The notes: generated from the letters alone by a model not told the origin. DNA of 63,588 nt from Bacillota bacterium (GCA_023664625.1 JAMPFD010000014.1:1-63588), one strand, 5' to 3'; shown: positions 1 to 9,552, counted from the first letter of the stretch. Program-made: numbers and translations.

Positions 1-861
1 GTTCTTTAAACATTTTTACTAATTTTGCACTTGCCGGTTGACTCTAGGCTTGCTGCGTGACGGACAGATTTTTTTCTGAAAGGAGTGGATGTCTCGTATT
101 ACAGTGTCTTACGCATGTCAGACCGGTATGATGCAGGTGCGATGCTGAATGAAAAAACAGGATGCATACTTTTGTGCCTATCTTTTGACTTTATGTTTCA
201 CCACATATTTCTTCCGTTTCCTCTTTCTCTTTCGTTTATCATCGTCTGTATGACTGATAGCCGTCCGGCACTTTTATAGCCGATGGAAGTATTGTCGCAT
301 ATCTAATGGGACGAACATCAGCACGGTCACAAACACCAAGGTTGACAGAACCGGAAAGAAAATAAATAACAGACCGAGAGAAAGGTATAAATCCTGGGTA
401 CTGGCAGAAACTTTTTCCAACAGCTTTTTGTGAATTAATACTTGACAGTTGACTATACATACTATACACGGACCGGACTTTTGGAAAAAAGTGAGACAAT
501 GTTTGCAGGTTTCGAATAATAATAGTATTTTTGTACGCGAAACGATGAAGGCTGAGGCGAAAGTTTTCTATATATGGATAAATTCACATTCTACAGCGGG
601 AACTGCATTCGTTTATTGCAAATATAGAGCGAGGCCGTCTATTTACGTTAATCCTATTGTCGTCCCATTGGAGGGCAGATGAAGGAACCATAAATGCCAA
701 CAGCCAGAAAAGCAGTGGTATATAAAACCATGTACCAGCATACAGATTGCATATATAAATAACGTTGCTTATCCATTGGGAGAATATACAATATAAGGAA
801 TAGTGCCTAAATATGGTACGTTACCGTTTATAAGTTGTTTGCAGCAAATAAAATATAAGGA
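1..861. other. Intergenic, no convincing gene
   Basis: I see no ORF here that looks like a protein; the short open frames have no family resemblance, signal peptide or plausible composition. The stretch is richer in A+T than the rest of the window. Two Bacteroidota-type promoter cores are visible on the plus strand: TAatTTTG at 20-27, cut off by the window edge, and a complete one at 502-533. It may hold a leader for the acyltransferase gene or decayed sequence. Confidence 0.5.
502..533 (+). promoter_or_regulatory. Promoter, likely for the acyltransferase gene
   Basis: TTTG at 502-505, a 20-bp spacer, then TAttTTTG at 526-533 match the Bacteroidota sigma-ABfr consensus. Transcription would start near 540, leaving a leader of about 320 nt before the start codon at 862. 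The match is seen in sequence; the assignment to the gene is inference. Confidence 0.55.
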
Positions 862-1905
862 ATGACACATACTCACGAATTGCTCGATAATGAAACAGCA
901 CAGAGAGTCAGACATGACAACTGCTTTGACTTCTTGCGTTATTTTTTTGCATTTTCATTGGTCATAGTCCATTTCTGCACCTTAACGGGCACAGAGCAAT
1001 TTTGGTTCGTAACCGGAGGAACAAGGGTTAAAGCTTTCTTTATCATTACGGGCTTCCTTGTCATATATAGCTATATACGTACCGGTAACATACGAAAATA
1101 TGCGGAGAAACGTATCCGGCGCATCATGCCTGCATACGTCACGACCATCCTGCTTTCTTTTCTTATCGGACTATTGTTCACCTCCATGCCTGTTGCCGAT
1201 TACCTGACATCAAGTCAGACTTACAAATATCTCATAGCAAACTTGTGTTTTCTGAATTACATGCAGCCGGATCTCCCGGGGTTGTTCACGGATAATGTGT
1301 ATCATGCCGTCAACGGTTCGCTTTGGACCATGAAGGTTGAAGTCTTGTTTTACGTGACAGTCCCGTTTTTCATGTATTTTCTCAGGCGGTACAATAAACT
1401 GGCAGTTCTTCTGATTGTCATCTGCTCTTCCATGGCATATACTGATATTTTCAACTGGCTGTACGACCATACGGACAATCCCATATACCATACGCTGTCG
1501 CACCAGCTGGGCGGACAGCTGGTTTATTTTTACAGCGGTACACTCCTGTTATTTTATTTCAGGACGCTATGCCGTTACATCAAGATCGTCTTTCCCATAT
1601 CTGCCGTACTTTATCTGTTATGTCCCGTTTTTGAATGGCTCTACTATCTTCAGCCTATGGCGTTCGCCTGCATCATCATTGGTATGGCATATCATTGCAA
1701 GTTCCTGAACTTTCTCCAGAAATACGATAATATTTCCTACGGAATATATTTATATCATTTCCCTGTCATACAGCTCGCAGTGCAATATCGTCTGCACGAA
1801 ATAAATATTTATCTTGCTTTTGCCGTCACATTCTGTGCTACTTTGATCTTGGCAGCCCTGTCATGGAAATATATTGAAAAGCCTCTTATGCGAAAAGGAA
1901 AATAA
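862..1905 (+). CDS. Acyltransferase family 3 membrane protein
   Basis: This is a 347-residue integral membrane protein of the acyltransferase 3 family, which transfers acetyl or other acyl groups onto surface sugars, O-antigen or exopolysaccharide from the cytoplasmic face. The diagnostic N-terminal segment is present (FDFLRYFFAFSLVIVHF, about residues 24-40, with the conserved Arg and His), as is the second basic motif following AEKRIRRIMPAY near residue 80. About ten hydrophobic segments follow, and the protein ends in WKYIEKPLM, the usual closing motif. Length is normal for the family. It stands alone: the upstream 860 bp has no gene and the next gene is a Fur-type regulator. The acceptor sugar cannot be told from sequence. 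Confidence 0.9.
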   Translation: MTHTHELLDNETAQRVRHDNCFDFLRYFFAFSLVIVHFCTLTGTEQFWFVTGGTRVKAFFIITGFLVIYSYIRTGNIRKYAEKRIRRIMPAYVTTILLSFLIGLLFTSMPVADYLTSSQTYKYLIANLCFLNYMQPDLPGLFTDNVYHAVNGSLWTMKVEVLFYVTVPFFMYFLRRYNKLAVLLIVICSSMAYTDIFNWLYDHTDNPIYHTLSHQLGGQLVYFYSGTLLLFYFRTLCRYIKIVFPISAVLYLLCPVFEWLYYLQPMAFACIIIGMAYHCKFLNFLQKYDNISYGIYLYHFPVIQLAVQYRLHEINIYLAFAVTFCATLILAALSWKYIEKPLMRKGK

Positions 1906-2045
1906 CGGACATGCCATGATAAGCGTCCGCATTCAAAGACTTTTCATGGAAATCCGGCCATCTGTATTATGGCCAAAAGCCAGCATTCCGGCAAAAGCAA
2001 ATTCCGGACACGGCCATACTTAAAAAGGAAGTTCTTTGTAAATTT

Positions 2046-2124
2046 ATATAGTTTTTTTCTTCAATATAGTTTTTATTGTTTATCTTTGCACCCATGGAAC
2101 ATCAGATACGGTACTGATTGTTCC
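2046..2124 (+). promoter_or_regulatory. fur-type gene promoter with repeats and dyad
   Basis: A -7 box TAtcTTTG lies at 2081-2088. Just upstream, ATATAGTTTTT occurs twice as a direct repeat (2046-2056 and 2064-2074, 18 bp apart). Just downstream, covering the expected start site, is a dyad GGAACATCAG / CTGATTGTTCC (2096-2105 and 2114-2124). Both are possible binding sites for the regulator encoded here or a leader hairpin. Confidence 0.55.
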
Positions 2125-2207
2125 AAGAGAAAAGCCGCCTGTTGATTCCACGCATGATGAACAGGAATGACTATAAAGAGAAAATAAGCATAAAAAACTA
2201 TTGTGAT

Positions 2208-2633
2208 ATGGGTAATGACGCAGTCATAGAAATCTTGGAGAAAGCCGGTATAAAGCCGACCTCCAACAGGATATTGGTTCTCAGGGCAGTATTGAACAGT
2301 GGCCGGCCGCTGAGCCTTTCAGAACTGGAGATGAAGTTGCTCTCCTTGGAAAAGTCCAGTGTCTTCAGGGTACTCACACTGCTTCTGAAACATGGCGTTG
2401 TACATACCATAGAGGATGGCAAGGGAATTGTCAAGTACGAGATGTGTACAGGGAACGGTTGCTGTACAACAGATGACCTGCATGCCCATTTCTATTGTGA
2501 GTCCTGCAATCAAGTCTATTGTTTTGAGAACATACCTGCACCTATAGTTGATCTTCCGGACGGCTTTTCAATCCATTCAATCAACTACATGCTTAAAGGG
2601 ATATGCCCTAAGTGCAGCAGTAAGAAAGTATAA
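2208..2633 (+). CDS. Fur-family metal-responsive repressor
   Basis: A 141-residue Fur-family transcription factor (Fur/Zur/PerR type): an N-terminal winged helix (AGIKPTSNRILVLRAVL, then a recognition region around LEKSSVFRVLTLLLKHG) and a C-terminal metal-binding dimerisation domain with HAHFYCESC near residue 92 and the second cysteine pair CPKC near the end, which form the structural zinc site. I chose the ATG at 2208 because it gives the usual family length; in-frame starts at 2154 (ATG) and 2118 (TTG) would add 18 or 30 residues with no family match. The gene sits upstream of a metal-type RND pump and may regulate it, but its metal cannot be decided from sequence. Confidence 0.9.
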   Translation: MGNDAVIEILEKAGIKPTSNRILVLRAVLNSGRPLSLSELEMKLLSLEKSSVFRVLTLLLKHGVVHTIEDGKGIVKYEMCTGNGCCTTDDLHAHFYCESCNQVYCFENIPAPIVDLPDGFSIHSINYMLKGICPKCSSKKV

Positions 2634-2874
2634 TTCCGGAGCTTGCCGTTACAGCACTCCTTTATGACAAGTTAGCCGGCAAAAATAACCGTATGATGCA
2701 GACATACTTTGTTCCTGTATTGCATTCAGAATTCCTTGCTTGTCCATTCCGGTAAAATTCCTAAGCATCATCATTCATATAGTCTGTTATGCACCCTTTT
2801 CCGTCTCAGGATCCTTCCTGAAAATATCCGCGCAGACAGTTGGTGCTAATTTAGCCGGCCAACTTATCATCGGC

Positions 2875-2918
2875 AGACAGGCGATGTCCCTCATGACGGG
2901 ATGTCGCCTGTCTGTTTT
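2875..2918 (+). terminator. Intrinsic terminator
   Basis: A 16-bp stem (AGACAGGCGATGTCCC paired with 2898-2913, two G-U wobbles) with a 7-nt loop is followed by GTTTTT. Probably ends the fur-type transcript. Confidence 0.75.
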
Positions 2919-3269
2919 TATTAAATCCTGTACATCGTTATCAAATTACAGTTCTGCAGAACTTCCGTAATGCCGGCAAGTATACCGTTGCGACAACTTT
3001 CAGCACATGCCAGGCCCATCGGTGGTTTGCATGCGCGGGTAGTTTTCCGTATTATGAATTTGCCATACGGACATCAACAACTTGCAAAAGGACAAGAACG
3101 TCAGACCTGCTGCCCGTGAAAATCAGCCGTACTGATTTCTTCCGAACTCCTACATGGAGTCGGAAGTGCAGGCGTTGTCCGGCTTCTTCCGTCAGGAAAG
3201 ATGACGCTTGTCTGCTGAACGTAATATGAATCCTGTAGTTTTTGACACCAAGTTGCAAGGGTTATTTGA

Positions 3270-3277
3270 TAATTTTG
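3270..3277 (+). promoter_or_regulatory. Promoter -7 box of metal RND operon
   Basis: TAatTTTG, 46 bp before the adaptor start codon, matches the Bacteroidota -7 consensus. No good TTTG is found at the expected -33 position, so an activator may be needed. Confidence 0.6.
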
Positions 3278-3322
3278 CATCAGATTTCAAAAACATATGA
3301 AATTCGAACATAATAACATAAT

Positions 3323-4486
3323 ATGAAAATACATGCATTTATCATTGGAACATTATTGCTGGCACTGATGTCAGCCTGTGGTAACGGGAATCCCCATACT
3401 CATGGCGGCGATGCGGAATCCTCGGATCCTGCGTCCCATAAGGCAGGCTCTGCCACCAATCACTCAGGCGAGATTATTCTTTCATTAGCGCAGGCAAAGG
3501 CCGCCGGAATAAAGACCGAGACTGTCACTCCTGGAAAGTTCCACGGAATAGTCAGGACAAGCGGGAAAGTGCTCACGGCCTCAGGTGATGAGACAACAGT
3601 TGCGGCGACAGCCTCCGGTATGGTTTCCCTTTCGCGTCCGCTGACCGAGGGCATGGCGATAGGCCGCGGGGTGGCAGTCTGCGCCATATCATCCTCAGGA
3701 CTCCAGGACGGAGATGCTTCCAGGCGTGCCGATATAGCGTACCGTACGGCAAAGGCTGAATATGAGAGGGCGAAGAAACTTGTCGCCGATAAAATTATCT
3801 CCGAGAAGGATTTCCTGACGATAAAAGCCGATTATGAGAATGCCCGTCTTGCCTATCATTCCATGGTGCAGGGCAGCAGTTCCAAAGGAGTTGTCGTGAA
3901 GGCTCCTGCCGGCGGATATGTCAAGGAATGTCTTGTCAAGGAAGGCGACTATGTGTCGGTGGGGCAGCCTCTGATGATTGTCACTCAGAACAAGAACCTC
4001 TATCTCAGGGCGGAGCTGGCGGAACGTAACTACAATGTCCTTAATCAGATAACCTCCGCCAAGTTCAGGATGTCCTATAGTGACCGTGTCTACGACCTGG
4101 AGGAACTTAAAGGCCGTCTTGTCTCTTACGGCAAGACTTCCGGCGCGGCATCATCGTTCCTTCCCGTCACCTTCGAGTTTGCCAATGCCGGCGGCATCGT
4201 TCCCGGTGCATTTGCAGAGATTTATCTCATTACCGCCACACGCGACAATGTCATCACGGTTCCCGTGACGGCCCTGACAGAGGAGCAGGGAGTTCATTTC
4301 GTATACGTCAGAGAGTCTGCCGAGGTCTACAGAAAATGTGAGGTGCGTCTCGGAGTGTCCGACGGTGTGCGTACCGAAGTCCTTTCCGGCCTTAAGGGCG
4401 GTGAGAAACTTGTCACGGAGGGTGCCGTCCATGTCAAGCTTGCATCGGCAAGTAATCGCATTCCTGAGCATAACCACAGTCATTAG
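3323..4486 (+). CDS. RND efflux periplasmic adaptor, CusB/CzcB type
   Basis: A 387-residue membrane fusion protein that links an inner-membrane RND pump to an outer-membrane channel. It has a lipoprotein signal (lipobox LMSAC near residue 19) and a His-rich N-terminal segment (HTHGG and several further His before residue 50); the C-terminus is also His-rich (EHNHSH), a feature common in metal-efflux adaptors. Between lie a lipoyl-like half (VVVKAPAGGYVKECLV), a coiled-coil hairpin around residues 125-185, and beta-barrel and proximal domains. The pump gene follows 81 bp downstream on the same strand. The His clusters and a CusA/CzcA partner point to a divalent or monovalent metal substrate; which metal is unknown. 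Confidence 0.9.
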   Translation: MKIHAFIIGTLLLALMSACGNGNPHTHGGDAESSDPASHKAGSATNHSGEIILSLAQAKAAGIKTETVTPGKFHGIVRTSGKVLTASGDETTVAATASGMVSLSRPLTEGMAIGRGVAVCAISSSGLQDGDASRRADIAYRTAKAEYERAKKLVADKIISEKDFLTIKADYENARLAYHSMVQGSSSKGVVVKAPAGGYVKECLVKEGDYVSVGQPLMIVTQNKNLYLRAELAERNYNVLNQITSAKFRMSYSDRVYDLEELKGRLVSYGKTSGAASSFLPVTFEFANAGGIVPGAFAEIYLITATRDNVITVPVTALTEEQGVHFVYVRESAEVYRKCEVRLGVSDGVRTEVLSGLKGGEKLVTEGAVHVKLASASNRIPEHNHSH

Positions 4487-4567
4487 TCAGGCGAGTCCGT
4501 CGGGATTCCGGCCTTTGCCTTATGTTGAAGGTTTTCATGTTGAATTTCATAATATACAGGAAAAAAC

Positions 4568-7500
4568 ATGCTAAATAAGATAATAAGCTTTTCATTGCAC
4601 AACCGTCTGCTTGTACTTGTCGGCTCTGTGCTGCTCGTTGTCTGCGGACTGTACACGGCCGAGCAGGCCGAGGTCGATGTCTTTCCCGACCTCAATGCGC
4701 CAACCGTCGTGGTCATGACCGAAGCCAACGGAATGGCAGCCGAAGAAGTGGAGCAGCTTGTGACATTCCCTATCGAGACCTCTGTCAACGGAGCCACGGG
4801 AGTACGTCGTGTAAGGTCTTCTTCTACGACAGGGTTCTCTGTCGTATGGGTTGAGTTCGACTGGGATACGGACATATATCTCGCCCGTCAGATTGTCTCG
4901 GAGAAACTTGCGGCAGTCGGCGATGACTTGCCGGGGAATGTCGGGAAGCCGACCTTGGGTCCACAGTCCTCCATCCTCGGAGAACTTCTCATCGTCGGGC
5001 TCACCTCAGACACGGCCTCCCTTCTTGACCTCCGCACTCTTGCTGACCGTACCATACGTCCACGCCTCCTCTCCACAGGAGGAGTGGCGCAGGTTTCCGT
5101 CATCGGAGGCGACCTGAAGGAGTATCAGATTCTTCTCCGTCCAGAGAAGATGCGCCATTACGGTGTAAGCCTTGCCGAGGTCATGGCCGTGACGCGCGGA
5201 ATGAACCGCAGCACCAACGGAGGTGTGATCTATGAGTACGGGAATGAGTACATACTGCGCGGCGTGGTCTCCTCCGATGTTCTCGGACGCATCTCCCGCT
5301 CTGTTGTCAGGATTGCCGGGGACACCCCTGTTACATTAGCCGACATTGCCGAGATAAGGACCGGTCCGGAAAGTCCGAAACTCGGTCTGGCATCAGAGAA
5401 ATGTAAGCCGGCAGTGCTCCTTACCGTGACCAAGCAGCCCGGCACCGGCACCATAGAGCTTACGCAGAAACTGGAGGAAGTCATCAGTGACATCAGAACT
5501 ACTCTTCCTGCCGGCATCAATGTCTCAACGGATGTCTTCCGGCAGTCACGGTTCATAGAAAGCTCCATTGACAACGTGAAGACATCACTCTTTGAAGGAG
5601 CCTTGTTTGTCGTCATCATTCTCTTCCTTTTCCTCGCCAATGTCCGCACCACGGTCATTTCCCTCGTAACAATTCCCCTGTCCCTGCTCGTCTCCCTCCT
5701 TGTCCTTCACTATCTCGGACTGAGCCTTAATACGATGAGCCTCGGCGGAATGGCGATAGCGATAGGCTCACTCGTCGACGATGCCATCGTCGATGTAGAG
5801 AACATTTGGAAGAAACTCCGTGAGAACAGGATGCTGCCCCTTGAGGAACGCCGTCCCGTCATTGCCGTAGTCTATGATGCCTCAAAGGAAGTGCGCATGC
5901 CGATACTCAATTCAACGCTCATCATCGTTGTCAGCTTCATGCCCCTGTTCTTCCTCAGCGGCATGGAAGGCAAGATGCTTCAGCCTCTTGGCATCGCTTT
6001 CATCGTGGCACTGTTCGCATCGACCGTCGTGGCACTGACCCTGACACCGGTGCTCAGCAGTTACCTTCTTGGCGGAAAAGCAACAGAGAAGGGTATGGAG
6101 AAAGAGGCCTTTCTTACTGTATGGCTGAAGAAATATTATCAGACAGGCCTCTTGTGGGTACTGTCCCACAGGCGTTCCGTCATCTTGGCTACCGCAGCTC
6201 TTTTCGCCGTAGCTCTCGGACTGTTCTTCACTCTGGGACGCAGTTTCCTCCCGCCGTTCAACGAAGGGGCACTGACAATCAATGTCAGCTCGCTTCCAGG
6301 CATATCCCTTGAAGAGTCGGACAAAATAGGCCGTCAGGCGGAAGAACTCCTGCTGTCCGTTCCGGAGATAAAGACCGTGGCACGCAAGACAGGCCGTGCC
6401 GAGCTGGACGAGCATGCTCTCGGAGTCAATGTCTCGGAGATAGAGGCACCGTTCGAACTGGATGCCAGAACCTCCCGTGAGTTTCTTGACGACGTGAGGA
6501 GGAAAATGTCGCTCCTTGTCGGTGCGAACGTTGAGATAGGCCAGCCGATAAGCCACCGTATAGATGCCATGCTCAGCGGTACGCAGGCAAACATTGCCAT
6601 AAAGCTCTTTGGTGATGACCTGAACGAAATGTTCTCCATAGGCAACCGTATCAAGGATGCCATACAGTCCGTAGAAGGCATAACTGATCTCAATGTGGAG
6701 CAGCAGATAGAGCGTCCGGAGCTGAAGATTGTCCCAAAGCCGGAGATGCTCTCACGTTACGGTATTTCGGAACCGGACTTCAATGAGTTCATCACTGTGA
6801 TGCTTGCCGGAGAGACTGTTTCTCAGGTCTATGAGGGTAATTTCGGTTTCAATCTTGTCGTCCGTGCCGATGAGGATGCAAGAAAGACGGCGGAGGATGT
6901 CCGAAGAATGCTCATAGACACTCCTGACGGCGGTAAGACAGAGCTTGCAGAGGTTGCGGACGTCATATCTTCGACGGGTCCGAACACAATCAACCGCGAG
7001 AATGTCCGTCGCAAGATTGTCATCTCCGCCAATACTGACGGCAGAGATCTGCGCGGTGTTGTCAATGACATCAAGGAAAGGGTGAATACGAGTGTCCGTC
7101 TGCCAGAGGGCTACCATATAGAATATGGCGGACAGTTTGAGAATGAGCAGGAAGCCAGCCGCATGCTGTTGCTTGTCTCCGTCGTAAGTATCGTTATCAT
7201 CTATCTTCTTCTGTACATGCAGTTCAGGAACGCACGTACGAGCAGTGTCATTCTGCTCAATCTTCCTTTTGCCCTTATCGGCGGAGTCCTTGTGCTGCGT
7301 CTGACGTCAGGGGAGGTGAGCATCCCTGCCATCATAGGTTTTATTTCTCTCTTCGGCATTGCGACGCGCAACGGCATGCTGCTCATCACGCGTTATGACA
7401 CACTTCGCCGGGAGGAAGGGCTGTCGGTAAGCGAGAGCATTGTCAGAGGTTCCCTCGACCGTCTCAACCCGATACTCATGACGGCATTGACCTCTGCCTT

Positions 7501-7660
7501 GGCACTCCTCCCTCTTGCATTCCGCGGAGACCTGCCGGGCAATGAGATCCAGAGCCCTATGGCAACGGTGATTCTTGGCGGTCTGCTGACTTCAACCTTG
7601 CTTAACGCGTTCATCCTGCCTATTGTCTACGGATGGATAACAGGAAAAGACGGGGAGTGA
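4568..7660 (+). CDS. CusA/CzcA-family heavy-metal RND pump
   Basis: A 1,030-residue inner-membrane proton/metal antiporter of the HME-RND family, full length. It begins with the first membrane helix, followed by DVFPDLNAPTVVV, typical of CusA/CzcA. The proton-relay pair in TM4 is present (IGSLVDDAIVDVENIW, about residue 400), and the second half repeats the fold with FISLFGIATRNGMLL and the LNPILMTALTSALALLPL motif near the C-terminus. The porter segment carries an acidic/His stretch (AELDEHALGVNVSEIE) where metal-specificity residues lie. It is translated with the adaptor upstream; the matching outer-membrane factor gene is 565 bp away, beyond a repeat-bearing spacer. The substrate is probably zinc, cobalt, nickel or copper; I cannot separate these by eye. 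Confidence 0.93.
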   Translation: MLNKIISFSLHNRLLVLVGSVLLVVCGLYTAEQAEVDVFPDLNAPTVVVMTEANGMAAEEVEQLVTFPIETSVNGATGVRRVRSSSTTGFSVVWVEFDWDTDIYLARQIVSEKLAAVGDDLPGNVGKPTLGPQSSILGELLIVGLTSDTASLLDLRTLADRTIRPRLLSTGGVAQVSVIGGDLKEYQILLRPEKMRHYGVSLAEVMAVTRGMNRSTNGGVIYEYGNEYILRGVVSSDVLGRISRSVVRIAGDTPVTLADIAEIRTGPESPKLGLASEKCKPAVLLTVTKQPGTGTIELTQKLEEVISDIRTTLPAGINVSTDVFRQSRFIESSIDNVKTSLFEGALFVVIILFLFLANVRTTVISLVTIPLSLLVSLLVLHYLGLSLNTMSLGGMAIAIGSLVDDAIVDVENIWKKLRENRMLPLEERRPVIAVVYDASKEVRMPILNSTLIIVVSFMPLFFLSGMEGKMLQPLGIAFIVALFASTVVALTLTPVLSSYLLGGKATEKGMEKEAFLTVWLKKYYQTGLLWVLSHRRSVILATAALFAVALGLFFTLGRSFLPPFNEGALTINVSSLPGISLEESDKIGRQAEELLLSVPEIKTVARKTGRAELDEHALGVNVSEIEAPFELDARTSREFLDDVRRKMSLLVGANVEIGQPISHRIDAMLSGTQANIAIKLFGDDLNEMFSIGNRIKDAIQSVEGITDLNVEQQIERPELKIVPKPEMLSRYGISEPDFNEFITVMLAGETVSQVYEGNFGFNLVVRADEDARKTAEDVRRMLIDTPDGGKTELAEVADVISSTGPNTINRENVRRKIVISANTDGRDLRGVVNDIKERVNTSVRLPEGYHIEYGGQFENEQEASRMLLLVSVVSIVIIYLLLYMQFRNARTSSVILLNLPFALIGGVLVLRLTSGEVSIPAIIGFISLFGIATRNGMLLITRYDTLRREEGLSVSESIVRGSLDRLNPILMTALTSALALLPLAFRGDLPGNEIQSPMATVILGGLLTSTLLNAFILPIVYGWITGKDGE

Positions 7661-7810
7661 CCCGTGACTGCACGGGGTGGGACTGAAAATAAGAAATCCT
7701 CTGTCAAGGATAATTCTTACTGCCCGTTTCCGTTATTTTGCACGGAAAGACATTTGCAGGCGGAAGTGGTTGTACGGCAATGTGTTACATGCGTTGTGGG
7801 AATTCCTGCG

Positions 7811-7852
7811 ACAAAAGGTTACGGTTTGCTTGGCGAAATGTAACCTTTTGTC
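7811..7852. repeat. 22-bp phased palindrome array, copy A
   Basis: Two units, with cores GGTTAC at 7817 and TGTAAC at 7839, are exactly 22 bp apart and flanked by CAAAA / CTTTTG. A degenerate third core (CGTTAT at 7860) is 21 bp further on. It belongs to the same family as the arrays near 18.5, 25.7, 42.2 and 57.7 kb. Confidence 0.75.
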
Positions 7853-8049
7853 ATGCCGCCGTTATGGCACGGTTACGGAATGTGTAGTCCATGGGGCGAA
7901 GAAATAGCCTTGGCAAGTATTTTCTTTACCGTCCGTAAGGTTGTCGGTCATGTGGACAGGACATGGTCACGGCGACTATGGCAGGTGTCCGCATGCAGGC
8001 ACTTGCCGGATGACGGCACCGCTTCATTGATGGACCGGCATGGGAATAT

Positions 8050-8140
8050 GGTCATAGGCAACTATTGAAAATTGTTTCATAATGAAGCTGTAGTCTGCAA
8101 AGCCGACTGCATTTTCAGTGTGAGCTGATTTACAACCGTT
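8050..8140 (-). repeat. Possible hairpin element, degenerate copy
   Basis: Read on the minus strand, ATTTTCAATAGTTGCCTATG resembles the right arm of the hairpin element at 57.8 kb (ATTTTCAATGGTTACTTATC), and ACTGAAAAT upstream could pair with it. Order and distance to the neighbouring array are as in the 26 kb and 42 kb copies. The internal sequence differs a lot. Confidence 0.35.
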
Positions 8141-8225
8141 GCTTGCCGGCCGGCAACTTGCAAGACGGAGTTTACGGAAATTGATTTGAAAAAGAAATAT
8201 ATAAAAAGCTACAACATATAGAATT

Positions 8226-9398
8226 ATGAAAAGAAGAACTCTGACAGCATTCATCAGCGTCCTTTCCCTCACGATGCATGGGCAGGACATAACGTCAGTC
8301 CTCCGTGACATAGAGCGCAACAATCTCGGGCTGCAGGCTCTCCTTACCGGCAATAAGGCTCTGGTTTATGACAGGAAAGTGGACAACAGTCTTGACGCAG
8401 CCTCCGTGGAGTACAGCCCGTTCTTCCGTAAAGGGGCGGCAGGTGTGGCAAGTTCCGAACTTGTTGTCTCGCAGGAATTTGATTTTCCGACGCTTTATGC
8501 TGCACGTGCGAAGGCCGGCAGGCTGCAGGAACGTGCGCTTTACATGGAGTGGCAGGCTGCCCGCCGTGACATTCTGCTTGCGGCGAAACTGAGGTGTCTT
8601 GACTTGGTAATGCTCGGCAAGGCGCGTAAGGTTCTGCAGGAGCGTATGAACAATGCATCGGATCTGCTGGTGTTGTTTGAGAAAAGGATGAAGGAGGGTG
8701 ATGCCACAAGTCTGGAACTGAACAAAATCCGCATGGAGACGATGGACTTGCGCACGGAACTTCTGCAGAACGAGACTGAGATCAGGGCTGCCCGGCAGGA
8801 ACTGACGGCCCTGAATGCCAACCGGCCACTGGTTCTTGACGGTCTTGCTTATTCTGAGACGGCTGCCGGAGAAAGTCCTGCGGCACAGCGAGAAGAAATC
8901 GTCGGAAATGATGCTGCCGTCCGTTCGGCCGAGGCTTCCATGGCAGTCTCGGAGCAGGAGCTGAGAGTTTCTGGGCAGGGATGGCTTCCACGGATTTCCG
9001 TAGGCTATCGGCGTAACACGGAAATGAACGAGGCAAGCAACGGATTTATGGTCGGAGCAGCATTTCCGATATTCTCAAACGGGAACAAGGTAAAGGCTGC
9101 CAAGGCAAGGAAAGCCGCGGCACAGTTGTATCTTGACAATGCAAAGGCTCAGGCTGAGAGTGAGACAGACGCGCGGCTGCAGGAACTTCAGCGGCTGGAA
9201 GATGCACTTCGGGTGTATGACCTGGACCTGATGGAGCGTTCGCTTGGCTTGCTGAGGAAAGCGGTCTCTGCGGGAAGCATGTCCCTGATTGACTATTATG
9301 CCGAGGCTGACGGAATATACGGCCGGTGGCAGGCATACCTGACACTTGAGAAGCAGTATCAGGTCCTGTTGGCAACGCTCGGCAAGAACAGTCTTTAG
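8226..9398 (+). CDS. TolC-family outer-membrane factor of metal efflux
   Basis: A 390-residue outer-membrane efflux protein (TolC/CusC family): a signal peptide (MKRRTLTAFISVLSLTMHGQ) and then long heptad-rich helices with the internal duplication typical of the family, including GWLPRISVGYRRN and VGAAFPIFSNGNKVKAAKARKAA, the usual strand-turn segments before the second coiled hairpin. It is on the same strand as the CusB/CusA-like genes and most likely completes that tripartite pump, although a 565-bp spacer with repeats separates it from them. At 390 residues it is slightly short for the family (usually 400-480). A strong terminator follows at 9511. Confidence 0.85.
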   Translation: MKRRTLTAFISVLSLTMHGQDITSVLRDIERNNLGLQALLTGNKALVYDRKVDNSLDAASVEYSPFFRKGAAGVASSELVVSQEFDFPTLYAARAKAGRLQERALYMEWQAARRDILLAAKLRCLDLVMLGKARKVLQERMNNASDLLVLFEKRMKEGDATSLELNKIRMETMDLRTELLQNETEIRAARQELTALNANRPLVLDGLAYSETAAGESPAAQREEIVGNDAAVRSAEASMAVSEQELRVSGQGWLPRISVGYRRNTEMNEASNGFMVGAAFPIFSNGNKVKAAKARKAAAQLYLDNAKAQAESETDARLQELQRLEDALRVYDLDLMERSLGLLRKAVSAGSMSLIDYYAEADGIYGRWQAYLTLEKQYQVLLATLGKNSL

Positions 9399-9510
9399 TC
9401 TTGCCGGAAAAGTTGTGCCCGTATGTTATCCCGGCAGGAAATCCATGTCATGGATTGGTGTCGGAGAGGGGAGGCCAAAGTTGAGAAATCCGGTGGCTGT
9501 AACAGAAATT

Positions 9511-9552
9511 GCGCCGCTATGGGAGATGACCCATGGCGGCGCATAAGTTTTT
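9511..9552 (+). terminator. Intrinsic terminator after tolC-like gene
   Basis: 13-nt arms GCGCCGCTATGGG / CCCATGGCGGCGC (9511-9523 and 9530-9542, one internal T/G wobble) with a 6-nt loop, then ATAAGTTTTTT. Confidence 0.8.

Larger units (their letters stand above)
2634..3322. other. Intergenic region between fur-type gene and RND adaptor
   Basis: No convincing gene in 690 bp. It holds a strong intrinsic terminator at 2875-2918, about 240 bp after the fur-type stop codon, and the adaptor promoter near 3270. GC-rich dispersed words such as GCCGGC recur but form no array. Confidence 0.5.
7661..8225. other. Intergenic region holding repeat elements
   Basis: 565 bp without a gene between the metal pump and its outer-membrane factor. 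It holds a short 22-bp phased array (7811-7852) and, on the minus strand, a weak copy of the hairpin element (8050-8140). No terminator or clear promoter for the next gene was found. Confidence 0.6.

Noticed and set aside
449..682. Short plus-strand frame at the window start
   Set aside because: It contains the promoter at 502-533 and has no recognisable composition.
815..830. Single GTTACC-like word before the acyltransferase
   Set aside because: No second core at 22 bp on either side, so not counted as an array.
5912..6556. 214-residue minus-strand frame inside the CusA-like gene
   Set aside because: Antisense shadow of a complete RND pump.
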